This document shows, piece after piece, positions 1 through 4,740 of a DNA stretch of 5,321 nucleotides. The notes under the pieces are model-generated. The model saw only the letters and a list, made by a program, of their open reading frames with translations, made no database searches and was not told the DNA's origin. The stretch's first letter is position 1. The number at the start of each line of letters is the position of its first letter. Location: assembly GCA_013331415.1 (NCBI GenBank), contig DUGL01000030.1:1-5321 (forward strand). Direction: 5' to 3'. Source of the DNA: Methanoregulaceae archaeon. GTDB taxonomy: Archaea; Halobacteriota; Methanomicrobia; Methanomicrobiales; Methanospirillaceae. The translations under genes and the position numbers were made by a program.

Positions 1-86
1 TGCATGCGGGTGGCTATCAGGGACTGGTGGGCATCCCGTAGCGTGGTATCAGTAATGAGCAGTTTTGTAACCCTTCCAGGACTCAT
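1..86 (-). CDS. pycB: Pyruvate carboxylase subunit B / oxaloacetate decarboxylase alpha-like, N-terminus only (cut by window edge)
   Basis: Only the first 28 codons are in the window; the gene continues beyond base 1. The ATG at 84-86 is preceded by a GGAGGAG ribosome binding site four bases away. Residues 11-22 read ITDTTLRDAHQS, followed by LIATRM. This is the opening strand of the carboxyltransferase TIM barrel shared by pyruvate carboxylase subunit B, oxaloacetate decarboxylase alpha and transcarboxylase 5S; the Asp in TDTTLRD is the conserved metal-site aspartate of that family. The RDAHQS form separates it from isopropylmalate and homocitrate synthases, which have RDGEQ-like sequences. 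In methanogens the family member is usually the biotin-dependent anabolic pyruvate carboxylase that makes oxaloacetate. Its position directly after a biotin transporter operon and near birA supports that reading. I cannot see whether the C-terminal biotinyl domain (AMKM-like lysine) is present, so the choice between PycB and a decarboxylase subunit rests on context. Confidence 0.85.
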   Translation of the reverse strand, partial: MSPGRVTKLLITDTTLRDAHQSLIATRM

Positions 87-160
87 CGGGCTCCTCCGGC
101 ACGGTGATAAGGGGGATGGTTTTTCAAACCTTTAAATCTTTTACATCACAAGTATAAAAA
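87..160 (-). promoter_or_regulatory. Intergenic region and possible promoter between ecfT and pycB
   Basis: The 54 bases between the ecfT stop and the pycB start are AT-rich for this window. Two TATA-like sequences are visible on the minus strand: TTTTTATACT at 151-160, inside the last codons of ecfT, and GATTTAAAG at about 130-138, just after the stop. With the usual archaeal distance of about 25 bases they would give transcript starts near 128 or 107 and leaders of roughly 20 to 45 bases. A short inverted repeat, GGTTT-TTC-AAACC, lies at 118-130. A separate pycB promoter is therefore plausible, but read-through from the transporter operon cannot be excluded. I see no strong T-run terminator. 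Confidence 0.35.
91..97 (-). promoter_or_regulatory. Ribosome binding site of the pycB-like gene
   Basis: GGAGGAG on the minus strand, four bases before the ATG at 86. It fixes the start codon of the truncated pycB-like gene and confirms that the 28-codon frame is a real gene beginning. Confidence 0.8.
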
Positions 161-794
161 TATCGCGAAACGGGAATAACGCGATGCATAAAATGAGAAT
201 TGTGCAAAATGAAGCGATAATATCCTTTTTTGATCTCCTGAACACAGGGCAGCAGCTCCCTCCTTCATGATACCCGCGGGTGATGAGGAGATCAGACTGG
301 TCGCGTGCCCGGAGCAGCCGGGTATGGATCAGGAGGAACCCGATCGCGGGGATACTGCGGAACCCGGGCTGCATATCTTTCAGCTGCAACGCTGTCTTTA
401 CCCTCGACCATTCCCGGGAGGCTTCATCAAATCCCTGCATGGTCATCTCGATGGCAAGCCCGAGGTCGAACCCTGTCTTTCCCCCAAAGAGCCAGACCGA
501 GAGATCAAGGAATTCTCCAGGAGACCATCCCCGGACGATAGTGAAGCCCAGGAGGAGGAGGACCCCCATCCTTGCCAGGTAGGAGATACCGTCACCACCT
601 GAATAGGTCATGACGAGCGCAACAAGACCAAGAACGGAGAGCAGCAGGTACAATGCGCGTGACCGGAGTGCAGCCACAAGGTATCCCGGGTAGAGGAGGA
701 GCCAGAGGACAGTGAGAGCAGCCCCTGCCACGCTGATGAACGAGGCGACAGAAAGGAGGAGAACCGAGAGGAGCCTCAGTCGCGCATCCTGCAT
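141..794 (-). CDS. ecfT: ECF transporter transmembrane (T) component, EcfT
   Basis: Membrane scaffold of an energy-coupling factor importer. It couples ATP hydrolysis by the two EcfA subunits to toppling of the substrate-binding BioY. The 217-residue protein has hydrophobic segments at about 8-35, 37-62, 70-88 and 193-213, and a long amphipathic cytoplasmic region at about 110-180, which is the expected T-component plan. The family's coupling helices carry two Ala-Arg-Gly/Ser motifs. The second is recognisable as ITRGY (171-175), but at the place of the first I see only ALQLKD (135-140), without the Arg. It is shorter than most EcfT proteins (about 250-270 residues), and the last 30 codons are more AT-rich than the rest. 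The ATG at 794 lies inside the end of ecfA2 (19-base overlap) and has GAGGAGG four bases upstream. The frame stays open farther upstream, but only as the antisense-free shadow of ecfA2. The assignment rests on topology, the RGY motif and operon context. Confidence 0.85.
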   Translation of the reverse strand: MQDARLRLLSVLLLSVASFISVAGAALTVLWLLLYPGYLVAALRSRALYLLLSVLGLVALVMTYSGGDGISYLARMGVLLLLGFTIVRGWSPGEFLDLSVWLFGGKTGFDLGLAIEMTMQGFDEASREWSRVKTALQLKDMQPGFRSIPAIGFLLIHTRLLRARDQSDLLITRGYHEGGSCCPVFRRSKKDIIASFCTILILCIALFPFRDIFILVM

Positions 795-1474
795 AGCGCC
801 TCCTCGAGATCCCGGTCGGTCAGGTTTGCCGGGACACACCCCTGTGAAACGAGGGTCCGGACTGTTTTCGGGGCAGTCTGCCAGAAGGGGAGGGCATCGG
901 GAACCTTCCCGAGAGCGTGCAGGTTCCCGTCCCGCATCTCCCAGAGGAAGTCGGTCCTCGGGAGGTGCTGCTGCTCGTGGGTGCAGACCAGCACGATGCC
1001 GGGAGAGAGCGCCGGGATCCGCTCGCATTCTCTTTTTTTCCCCCGGCAGTCGAGAGCGCTGAACGGCTCATCGAGCACGAGCAGATCCCAGCGCCGCAGT
1101 GAGAGGCAGGAGAGGTGGAACCGCTTGAGCTCCCCGCGCGAGAGGATGAAGGGATCATCCTCTCCCCTCCCTGAAAGTCCGGCATTCTCCAGAGCCTCTT
1201 CGGGCGAAACCCCGTATGAGGCTGCTTCTTTCGCGAGCGTGGCCCCGGTAACATGGTACTCGGGATACTGCAGGGAGAGCGTGCCCGAGCTGATCCCTTC
1301 CCGGAGCACCCGGCCTGAACCGGGCGAAAGCATTCCCGCAGCGATCTCGGCGAGCGTGCTCTTCCCGGAACCTACCCGCCCGGTTACAAGGTGGATTCCC
1401 GGGAGGAACGTTGCGTCAGCAGAGAACTGCCAGTCACCACGGGTCTCCCGGACCTGCTCGAGGATGAGCTTCAC
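776..1474 (-). CDS. ecfA2: ECF transporter ATPase subunit, second copy (EcfA2/CbiO-like)
   Basis: ABC ATPase that pairs with EcfA1 under EcfT and BioY at the inner face of the membrane. From the GTG at 1474 the protein has 232 residues. Motifs: Walker A GRVGSGKST (32-40), Q-loop LQYPE with Q69, signature LSRGE (111-115), Walker B LLVLDEP with catalytic E136, D-loop SALD (139-142), switch His CTHE with H166. The Q-loop followed by YPE is typical of EcfA proteins. The signature departs from LSGGQ at its third residue (Arg for Gly), a change also found in some working ABC proteins. The D-loop to switch-His distance is rather short. I chose GTG 1474 because it shares GTGA with the ecfA1 stop and has a GGGGTG sequence upstream. 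An in-frame ATG at 1489 would add five residues but has no ribosome binding site. Function is clear; the substrate, biotin, is inferred from bioY next door. Confidence 0.92.
   Translation of the reverse strand: MKLILEQVRETRGDWQFSADATFLPGIHLVTGRVGSGKSTLAEIAAGMLSPGSGRVLREGISSGTLSLQYPEYHVTGATLAKEAASYGVSPEEALENAGLSGRGEDDPFILSRGELKRFHLSCLSLRRWDLLVLDEPFSALDCRGKKRECERIPALSPGIVLVCTHEQQHLPRTDFLWEMRDGNLHALGKVPDALPFWQTAPKTVRTLVSQGCVPANLTDRDLEEALCRMRD
799..805 (-). promoter_or_regulatory. Ribosome binding site of ecfT, inside ecfA2
   Basis: GAGGAGG four bases before the ATG at 794, embedded in the final codons of ecfA2. It decides the ecfT start and implies translational coupling, since ribosomes finishing ecfA2 uncover or sit on this site. 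Confidence 0.75.
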
Positions 1475-2142
1475 CGCAGCACACCCCATCCAAACGGGAC
1501 ATAACAGGTGCCAGCAAGCCGGGAGAAGACCTCCCCGGGGCGGCCTGATACCCTGATACGGCCATCGAAGAGCGCGATGACCGTTCCCGACCTCCCGGCC
1601 ACATCCATGTTCTGGGTGCAGCGCACAATGTACCCTGGCCCCGATGCACGGATCACCTGTTCAGCGGCATCGAGCGTCTGTTCATCAAGATGAGAATCGA
1701 ACTCGTCCAGGATGAGCACGTCAGGCCGGTGGATCGTTGCCGCAAGCACTGCCACCAGGGCTTTCTCGCCGCCGGAGAGCGTGTGGAGCCTCCGGTTTAT
1801 CAGGTGCGAAAGCCCTGCATCCTCTGCGCAGGCTTCTGCCTTCCGGGAAACCTCTGCACAAGGGAACCGGGCGAACCGCAGCGGGGCTGCTATCTCGTCT
1901 GCCACTCGCGAAAAGAGGGCATTTCTGTCAGGGTACTCGTTCACGAACCCCACGCGGCAGGAGCCGGGGACCAAACCGCCGATGGTGATCGTGCCGCGAT
2001 CCGGGGATATGAGCCCGGCAAGGAGCCGGAGCAGGGTTGTCTTCCCGCTCCCGTTCGGCCCGATCAGGGCAGTAGATCCCGGTGGGATGATCAGGTCCGG
2101 GATATCCAGCGTGCGGCAGGAGAGATCACCTATCTGTATCAT
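1471..2142 (-). CDS. ecfA1: ECF transporter ATPase subunit, first copy (EcfA1/CbiO-like), with altered Q-loop and switch residues
   Basis: ABC ATPase partner of EcfA2, 223 residues. Motifs in order: Walker A GPNGSGKTT (28-36), Q-loop region FVNEYPD (66-72), canonical signature LSGGE (122-126), Walker B DVLILDE with catalytic E147, D-loop SHLD (150-153), then RCTQN (174-178). Two usually invariant residues differ: the Q-loop Gln is Glu (E69, codon GAG at 1936-1938) and the switch His is Gln (Q177, codon CAG at 1612-1614). The Walker B follower is FDS rather than the common PTS. EcfA2 keeps Gln and His at both places, so the pair appears asymmetric. The ATG at 2142 has a GGTGATCC binding site four bases upstream, overlapping the bioY stop codon; the gap to bioY is seven bases. 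No frameshift or damage is seen, so the changes look like evolved differences rather than decay. Confidence 0.92.
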   Translation of the reverse strand: MIQIGDLSCRTLDIPDLIIPPGSTALIGPNGSGKTTLLRLLAGLISPDRGTITIGGLVPGSCRVGFVNEYPDRNALFSRVADEIAAPLRFARFPCAEVSRKAEACAEDAGLSHLINRRLHTLSGGEKALVAVLAATIHRPDVLILDEFDSHLDEQTLDAAEQVIRASGPGYIVRCTQNMDVAGRSGTVIALFDGRIRVSGRPGEVFSRLAGTCYVPFGWGVLR

Positions 2143-2146
2143 GCGC

Positions 2147-2154
2147 GGATCACC
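2147..2154 (-). promoter_or_regulatory. Strong ribosome binding site of ecfA1 overlapping the bioY stop
   Basis: GGTGATCC on the minus strand is an eight-base complement to the archaeal 16S rRNA 3' end and lies four bases before the ecfA1 ATG. The TGA stop of bioY (2150-2152) is inside it, so termination on bioY and initiation on ecfA1 occur at the same place. Confidence 0.8.
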
Positions 2155-2689
2155 CGCCCTCCTTTCCCGAAAAACCGGTCCGCTCCAGCCGCCCGGCTAC
2201 CAGCCAGACGGCATAGCCCTTTATCGCGTCCCCGGGAATGAACGGCAGGGCGCCAACCAGCAGGGCCAGCCCGGGAGGTATCCCGGTGGAGTATATGAGC
2301 CATGCGATTCCGCAGAGGTATATCACGCCCGTGCCAAGGACAATACCGAGCACCCGTGGCGCAGGTCCTGCCCGCTCATAGAGGAGACCGCAGATGAGCG
2401 CTCCCGGGATGAACCCTGCGATGTAGCCTCCCGTCGGGCCGAGCAGGATCCCCAGCCCCGCCGTTCCTGAATGGAAGACAGGGATGGCAAAAAGACCCAT
2501 CAGGAGGTAGAGGCCGGTGGGAATGACGGCAAAACGGCGCATCACGGCCCCCGAGAGGAGGACAAAGAGGGTCTGGAGGGTGAACGGGACCGGGGCAAAC
2601 GGGATAGCGATCCAGGACCCGAGCACGATCAGCCCGGTGAACGCAGCGGTCTGTGCGATCAGGAGCGGGCGGGCGGGAGCTCGGGACAT
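2150..2689 (-). CDS. bioY: BioY, biotin-specific S component of an ECF transporter
   Basis: Integral membrane protein that binds biotin and, with EcfA1/A2 and EcfT encoded just after it, imports biotin. The 179-residue protein has about six hydrophobic segments and the family hallmarks PVPFTLQT (33-40), GPTGGYIAGF (84-93), IYLCGIAWL (123-131) and PFIPGDAIK (149-157). Length matches the family (about 180-200). The start is ATG 2689: AAGG lies a workable distance upstream. An in-frame TTG at 2695 would add two residues but sits directly against that AAGG. The start codon lies in the downstream arm of a perfect 11-bp inverted repeat resembling the BirA operator, so biotin-dependent repression by BirA, encoded immediately upstream, is expected. 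It heads the transporter operon bioY-ecfA1-ecfA2-ecfT. Confidence 0.95.
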   Translation of the reverse strand: MSRAPARPLLIAQTAAFTGLIVLGSWIAIPFAPVPFTLQTLFVLLSGAVMRRFAVIPTGLYLLMGLFAIPVFHSGTAGLGILLGPTGGYIAGFIPGALICGLLYERAGPAPRVLGIVLGTGVIYLCGIAWLIYSTGIPPGLALLVGALPFIPGDAIKGYAVWLVAGRLERTGFSGKEGG

Positions 2690-2721
2690 CGTCAACCTTA
2701 GTATGATTTCAGGTTGACGAT
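2688..2721. promoter_or_regulatory. Probable BirA operator (perfect 11-bp inverted repeat)
   Basis: ATCGTCAACCT at 2688-2698 is the exact reverse complement of AGGTTGACGAT at 2711-2721, with a 12-base AT-rich spacer. Counted from CC to GG the spacing is 14 bases. The BirA box described for bacteria and archaea is TTGT(A/T)AACC and its complement separated by 14-15 bases; each half here (TCGTCAACC) matches seven of nine positions, including the AACC core. It lies between birA and bioY, covers the bioY start codon and ribosome binding site, and reaches the likely TATA box. Binding of biotinyl-AMP-charged BirA would block bioY transcription. Symmetry, spacing, core and position all agree; binding itself is inferred. 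Confidence 0.82.
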
Positions 2722-2727
2722 AAAGTA
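2720..2727 (-). promoter_or_regulatory. Possible TATA box of the bioY operon
   Basis: TACTTTAT on the minus strand directly follows the birA stop codon and runs into the upstream operator arm. The usual archaeal spacing puts the transcript start near A2699 or A2698, giving a leader of about ten bases that still contains AAGG. The match to the TTTATATA consensus is only partial, so the call leans on position. Confidence 0.4.
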
Positions 2728-3705
2728 CTACCGCTGGATGCAGTCCCCGCCGATAACCCGCTCTATCTTCCCGTTGTCCTTCCTGATGATGAGTGCCCCG
2801 GACTCATCGATATCGATCGCCTCTCCCTCAAACGTCGCCTTCATGGTATTGATCCGGACCCGGTGTTCAAGGGTGCAGGAGAGGCTCTTCCATTCCCTGA
2901 TTACCGCCTCGTACTCGCCATCCTCTATCAGGAGGTACCTGCTCTCGAACTCCCGGAGCAGCCGTGCGAGGAACGATGCCCGGTCAACATCATGACCCAT
3001 CTCGGCGGAGATGGAGGTGACGGGGACCTTCACCCCGGTGAGATCGGCGGGGGTGATGTTCACATCGACACCGATGGAGAGGAGGCAGTAGTGGATCTCG
3101 TCTGCTTCGGCAAAGAGCTCAAGCAGGAGACCCGCCACCTTCTTGTCGCCGATGTAGATATCGTTCGGCCACTTGATGAGAGCCCCGAGCTCGTACTCCT
3201 TGCGGATAGCGCGGGCAACCGCAACCGATCCCGCCATCGTCACCATGAAGACCCGGTCGATCGGGATACCGGGCTTGAGCACGATGGTGATCCAGACCCC
3301 GCCTGCCGGAGAGACCCACGAGCGTCCGAGCCGGCCAATCCCCCCGGTCTGCTCCTCGGCAACGATAACCATCCCATGGAGCTTCTTCGCATCACCCTCG
3401 CTTGCGAGCTGTTTTCCAACCCAGATCGTCGAGGGGGTGTTCTCAAAGTAGCGCATCTGCTTCCCGATGAACCTGGTCCGGAGTTTCTTCTGGATCTCAT
3501 AGGGAAGGAGGCGATCGCTCTTGCGGGTGAGATGGTAGCCCCCTCTCTGGGACGCCGATATCTCGTACCCCATGCTGATCAGTTCTTTCACATGCTTCCA
3601 GACTGCCGACCGGGAGATCCCGAGCCGGCCGCTGATCTTCTCCCCGGAAACCGGACCATCACTCGCCTCAAGCACCTCGAGGACTCTGAATGCTGCGTCG
3701 TACAT
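2728..3705 (-). CDS. birA: BirA: bifunctional biotin-protein ligase and biotin operon repressor
   Basis: Makes biotinyl-5'-AMP and transfers biotin to a lysine of acceptor proteins such as pyruvate carboxylase. The 325-residue length matches E. coli-type two-function BirA. An N-terminal winged helix is seen at 1-60, with helix-turn-helix ISGRLGISRSAVWKHVKEL (24-42) and the wing QRGGYHL (53-59). The ligase domain has the biotinyl-AMP loop GGIGRLGRSW (121-130), KWPND (178-182), DKKVAGLLLE (187-196; K189 aligns with the catalytic Lys of the KLAG segment) and SIGVDVNI (210-217). A C-terminal SH3-like domain spans about 283-325. The DNA-binding domain means it should also act as a repressor; the operator-like palindrome begins six bases after its stop. 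ATG 3705 was chosen: AAAGG lies eight bases upstream, whereas GTG 3711, overlapping the previous stop, is too close to it. Five bases separate it from the upstream gene. Confidence 0.95.
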   Translation of the reverse strand: MYDAAFRVLEVLEASDGPVSGEKISGRLGISRSAVWKHVKELISMGYEISASQRGGYHLTRKSDRLLPYEIQKKLRTRFIGKQMRYFENTPSTIWVGKQLASEGDAKKLHGMVIVAEEQTGGIGRLGRSWVSPAGGVWITIVLKPGIPIDRVFMVTMAGSVAVARAIRKEYELGALIKWPNDIYIGDKKVAGLLLELFAEADEIHYCLLSIGVDVNITPADLTGVKVPVTSISAEMGHDVDRASFLARLLREFESRYLLIEDGEYEAVIREWKSLSCTLEHRVRINTMKATFEGEAIDIDESGALIIRKDNGKIERVIGGDCIQR

Positions 3706-3710
3706 TGCCA

Positions 3711-4151
3711 CTACCTTTTTGCCGCGCTCTGCTCTTCCGGGAGCGGGCAGGGGTCCTTGCCGCACACCTGCTGGAGGATCGCTGACTGGTGCTCCATCAG
3801 GGTTGCAAGGTCGAAGATCCCGGTGATGTCCACCACCCCTATCGCACCGATTACTCCTCCTGCGCTGTCCCGGATCGGGCTGACCACGACCGGAACCCCC
3901 TTGTATGCACCGGACTTCGGGGTCACCTTCAGGACCTTGTTCTCGCTGATGACCTGTTCGAGCACCGGACCTGAATAGGCCCGGTCAATCGTGCTCCCTG
4001 CCTCAATCCGTATCCCGGGGTGCTCCCGGGACCGTGCCGTGATAGGGAGGCGGTTGAGCATCTCATGGAGTGCCAGCCCCACCGGCTCCAGGTCATCGGC
4101 TGTCGACCCGGAAGAGATGATGTAGCGATTCATCGGTCGTTCCTTGTACAT
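3711..4151 (-). CDS. DUF2111-like archaeal protein, possible small sensor domain
   Basis: A 146-residue soluble protein without signal peptide or membrane segment. I recognise it as probably DUF2111, a family of unknown function found mainly in methanogens, from STADDLEPVGLALHEMLN (16-33), the PGIRIE and YSGPVLEQV stretches (45-68) and KGVPVVVSPIRD followed by GVIGAIGVVDITG (84-111). The last part, a strand, a PIRD turn, G-x-IGAIGVVD and another strand, looks like the core of a PAS- or GAF-type sensory domain; this is my structural inference. A Cys pair (C130, C135) sits in the tail. The start at 4151 has GGAGG six bases upstream; the later ATG at 4133 has a weaker site. It lies 13 bases after the preceding gene and five before birA, so it is probably cotranscribed with both. 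No function can be assigned. Confidence 0.8.
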   Translation of the reverse strand: MYKERPMNRYIISSGSTADDLEPVGLALHEMLNRLPITARSREHPGIRIEAGSTIDRAYSGPVLEQVISENKVLKVTPKSGAYKGVPVVVSPIRDSAGGVIGAIGVVDITGIFDLATLMEHQSAILQQVCGKDPCPLPEEQSAAKR

Positions 4152-4157
4152 CCCTTG

Positions 4158-4162
4158 CCTCC
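4158..4162 (-). promoter_or_regulatory. Ribosome binding site of the DUF2111-like gene
   Basis: GGAGG six bases before ATG 4151. It favours this start over the in-frame ATG at 4133. Confidence 0.7.
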
Positions 4163-4164
4163 AG

Positions 4165-4740
4165 TCAAAATAATGTTTCCTCCGGTGCCGAGCTATACGT
4201 CTTCAGGAACCGCCCTGACGGGTACTCGTGGATGGTGGTCACCACCACCTGTCCCTTGCCGATTCGCGAGAGAATCATGACCGCGTTCCCCCCGGCAGAT
4301 GCGATGACCGTACCTTCATGTTCAGTCAGGTAACCGTCACATTCGATGCAGCCCGTATCATATCCCTCAACGAGTGAGGCGAGAGGGTGGTCGTGGTCGA
4401 TCGCCAGATGCTGCTGGCCGTACGCATGGTGATAGGCGATCCGGAACGGGAGCCAGTCATACGCGTCTGACCGGTCGGTTGCCGCACCGAAGACGAGCAG
4501 GTTTCCGCCTCCTTCGACAAACCGCCGGATCCTGGGGGCTGATGCCTTCAGTGCCGGGAGAAGACGCGAATATTCCGGGTTTGCAAACCCGGTCGGGATG
4601 ACCAGGGCACAGAGCCTGCTCCGGAAAAACGGGGCTGCGATTATTTGCGGGGTGATATGCTCACAGGTGACCCCACACTCCTCTATGTACCGTGAAAAGA
4701 GGATGTTTGAATCCCAGACGAGCCCCAGCCTGCATTTCAC
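4165..4740 (-). CDS. Unassigned protein, possible class I glutamine amidotransferase-like fold without the catalytic Cys
   Basis: A 191-residue soluble protein that I do not recognise by name. Visible pattern: a first strand LGLVWDSN (5-12), ALVIPTGF with a loop (45-52), a helix running to FVEGGGNLLVFGAATD (74-89), and near the end IGKGQVVVTTIHEYP (160-174). This order (PG/TG loop, helix ending in GG, strand plus tight turn, late GKG-strand-H-x) recalls class I glutamine amidotransferase or BPL_N/ThuA-like domains. At the nucleophile elbow, where a Cys would be needed, it has FGAA (84-87), so it is unlikely to be a glutaminase. A His-rich middle (HH at 104-105, HDH at 116-118) and a C-x2-C pair (131, 134) could bind metal. 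GTG 4740 shares GTGA with the rtcB stop and has GTGATC about five bases upstream, indicating coupling to rtcB. Fold and role are inference. Confidence 0.75.
   Translation of the reverse strand: MKCRLGLVWDSNILFSRYIEECGVTCEHITPQIIAAPFFRSRLCALVIPTGFANPEYSRLLPALKASAPRIRRFVEGGGNLLVFGAATDRSDAYDWLPFRIAYHHAYGQQHLAIDHDHPLASLVEGYDTGCIECDGYLTEHEGTVIASAGGNAVMILSRIGKGQVVVTTIHEYPSGRFLKTYSSAPEETLF

Noticed and set aside
118..130. GGTTT-TTC-AAACC inverted repeat as a second BirA operator before pycB
   Set aside because: The arms are five bases with a three-base spacer, without the 14-15 base spacing of the BirA box. No second half-site is found at the proper distance. It may be a small hairpin or chance.
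267..602. Long plus-strand open frames over ecfT, ecfA1, birA and rtcB
   Set aside because: They are antisense to clear genes, have Arg/Pro/Ser-rich composition typical of high-GC shadow frames and show no domain. No plus-strand gene is supported in this window.
795..1028. Upstream extension of the ecfT frame to 1028, which would make a 295-residue protein
   Set aside because: The extra 78 residues are Arg/Pro/Gly-rich, have no EcfT likeness and lie wholly within ecfA2 in another frame. The ATG at 794 has a strong ribosome binding site and begins the hydrophobic protein.
1033..1044. Homopolymer run (seven T, five C) in ecfA2 as a possible frameshift site
   Set aside because: The D-loop on one side and the CTHE switch motif on the other are in the same frame, so the gene reads through intact and no alternative product with meaning is seen.
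3706..3765. Upstream extension of birA to 3765
   Set aside because: It would overlap the DUF2111-like gene by 55 bases and add a basic, Pro/Gly-rich tail. The ATG at 3705 starts directly at the winged helix with AAAGG at a proper distance.
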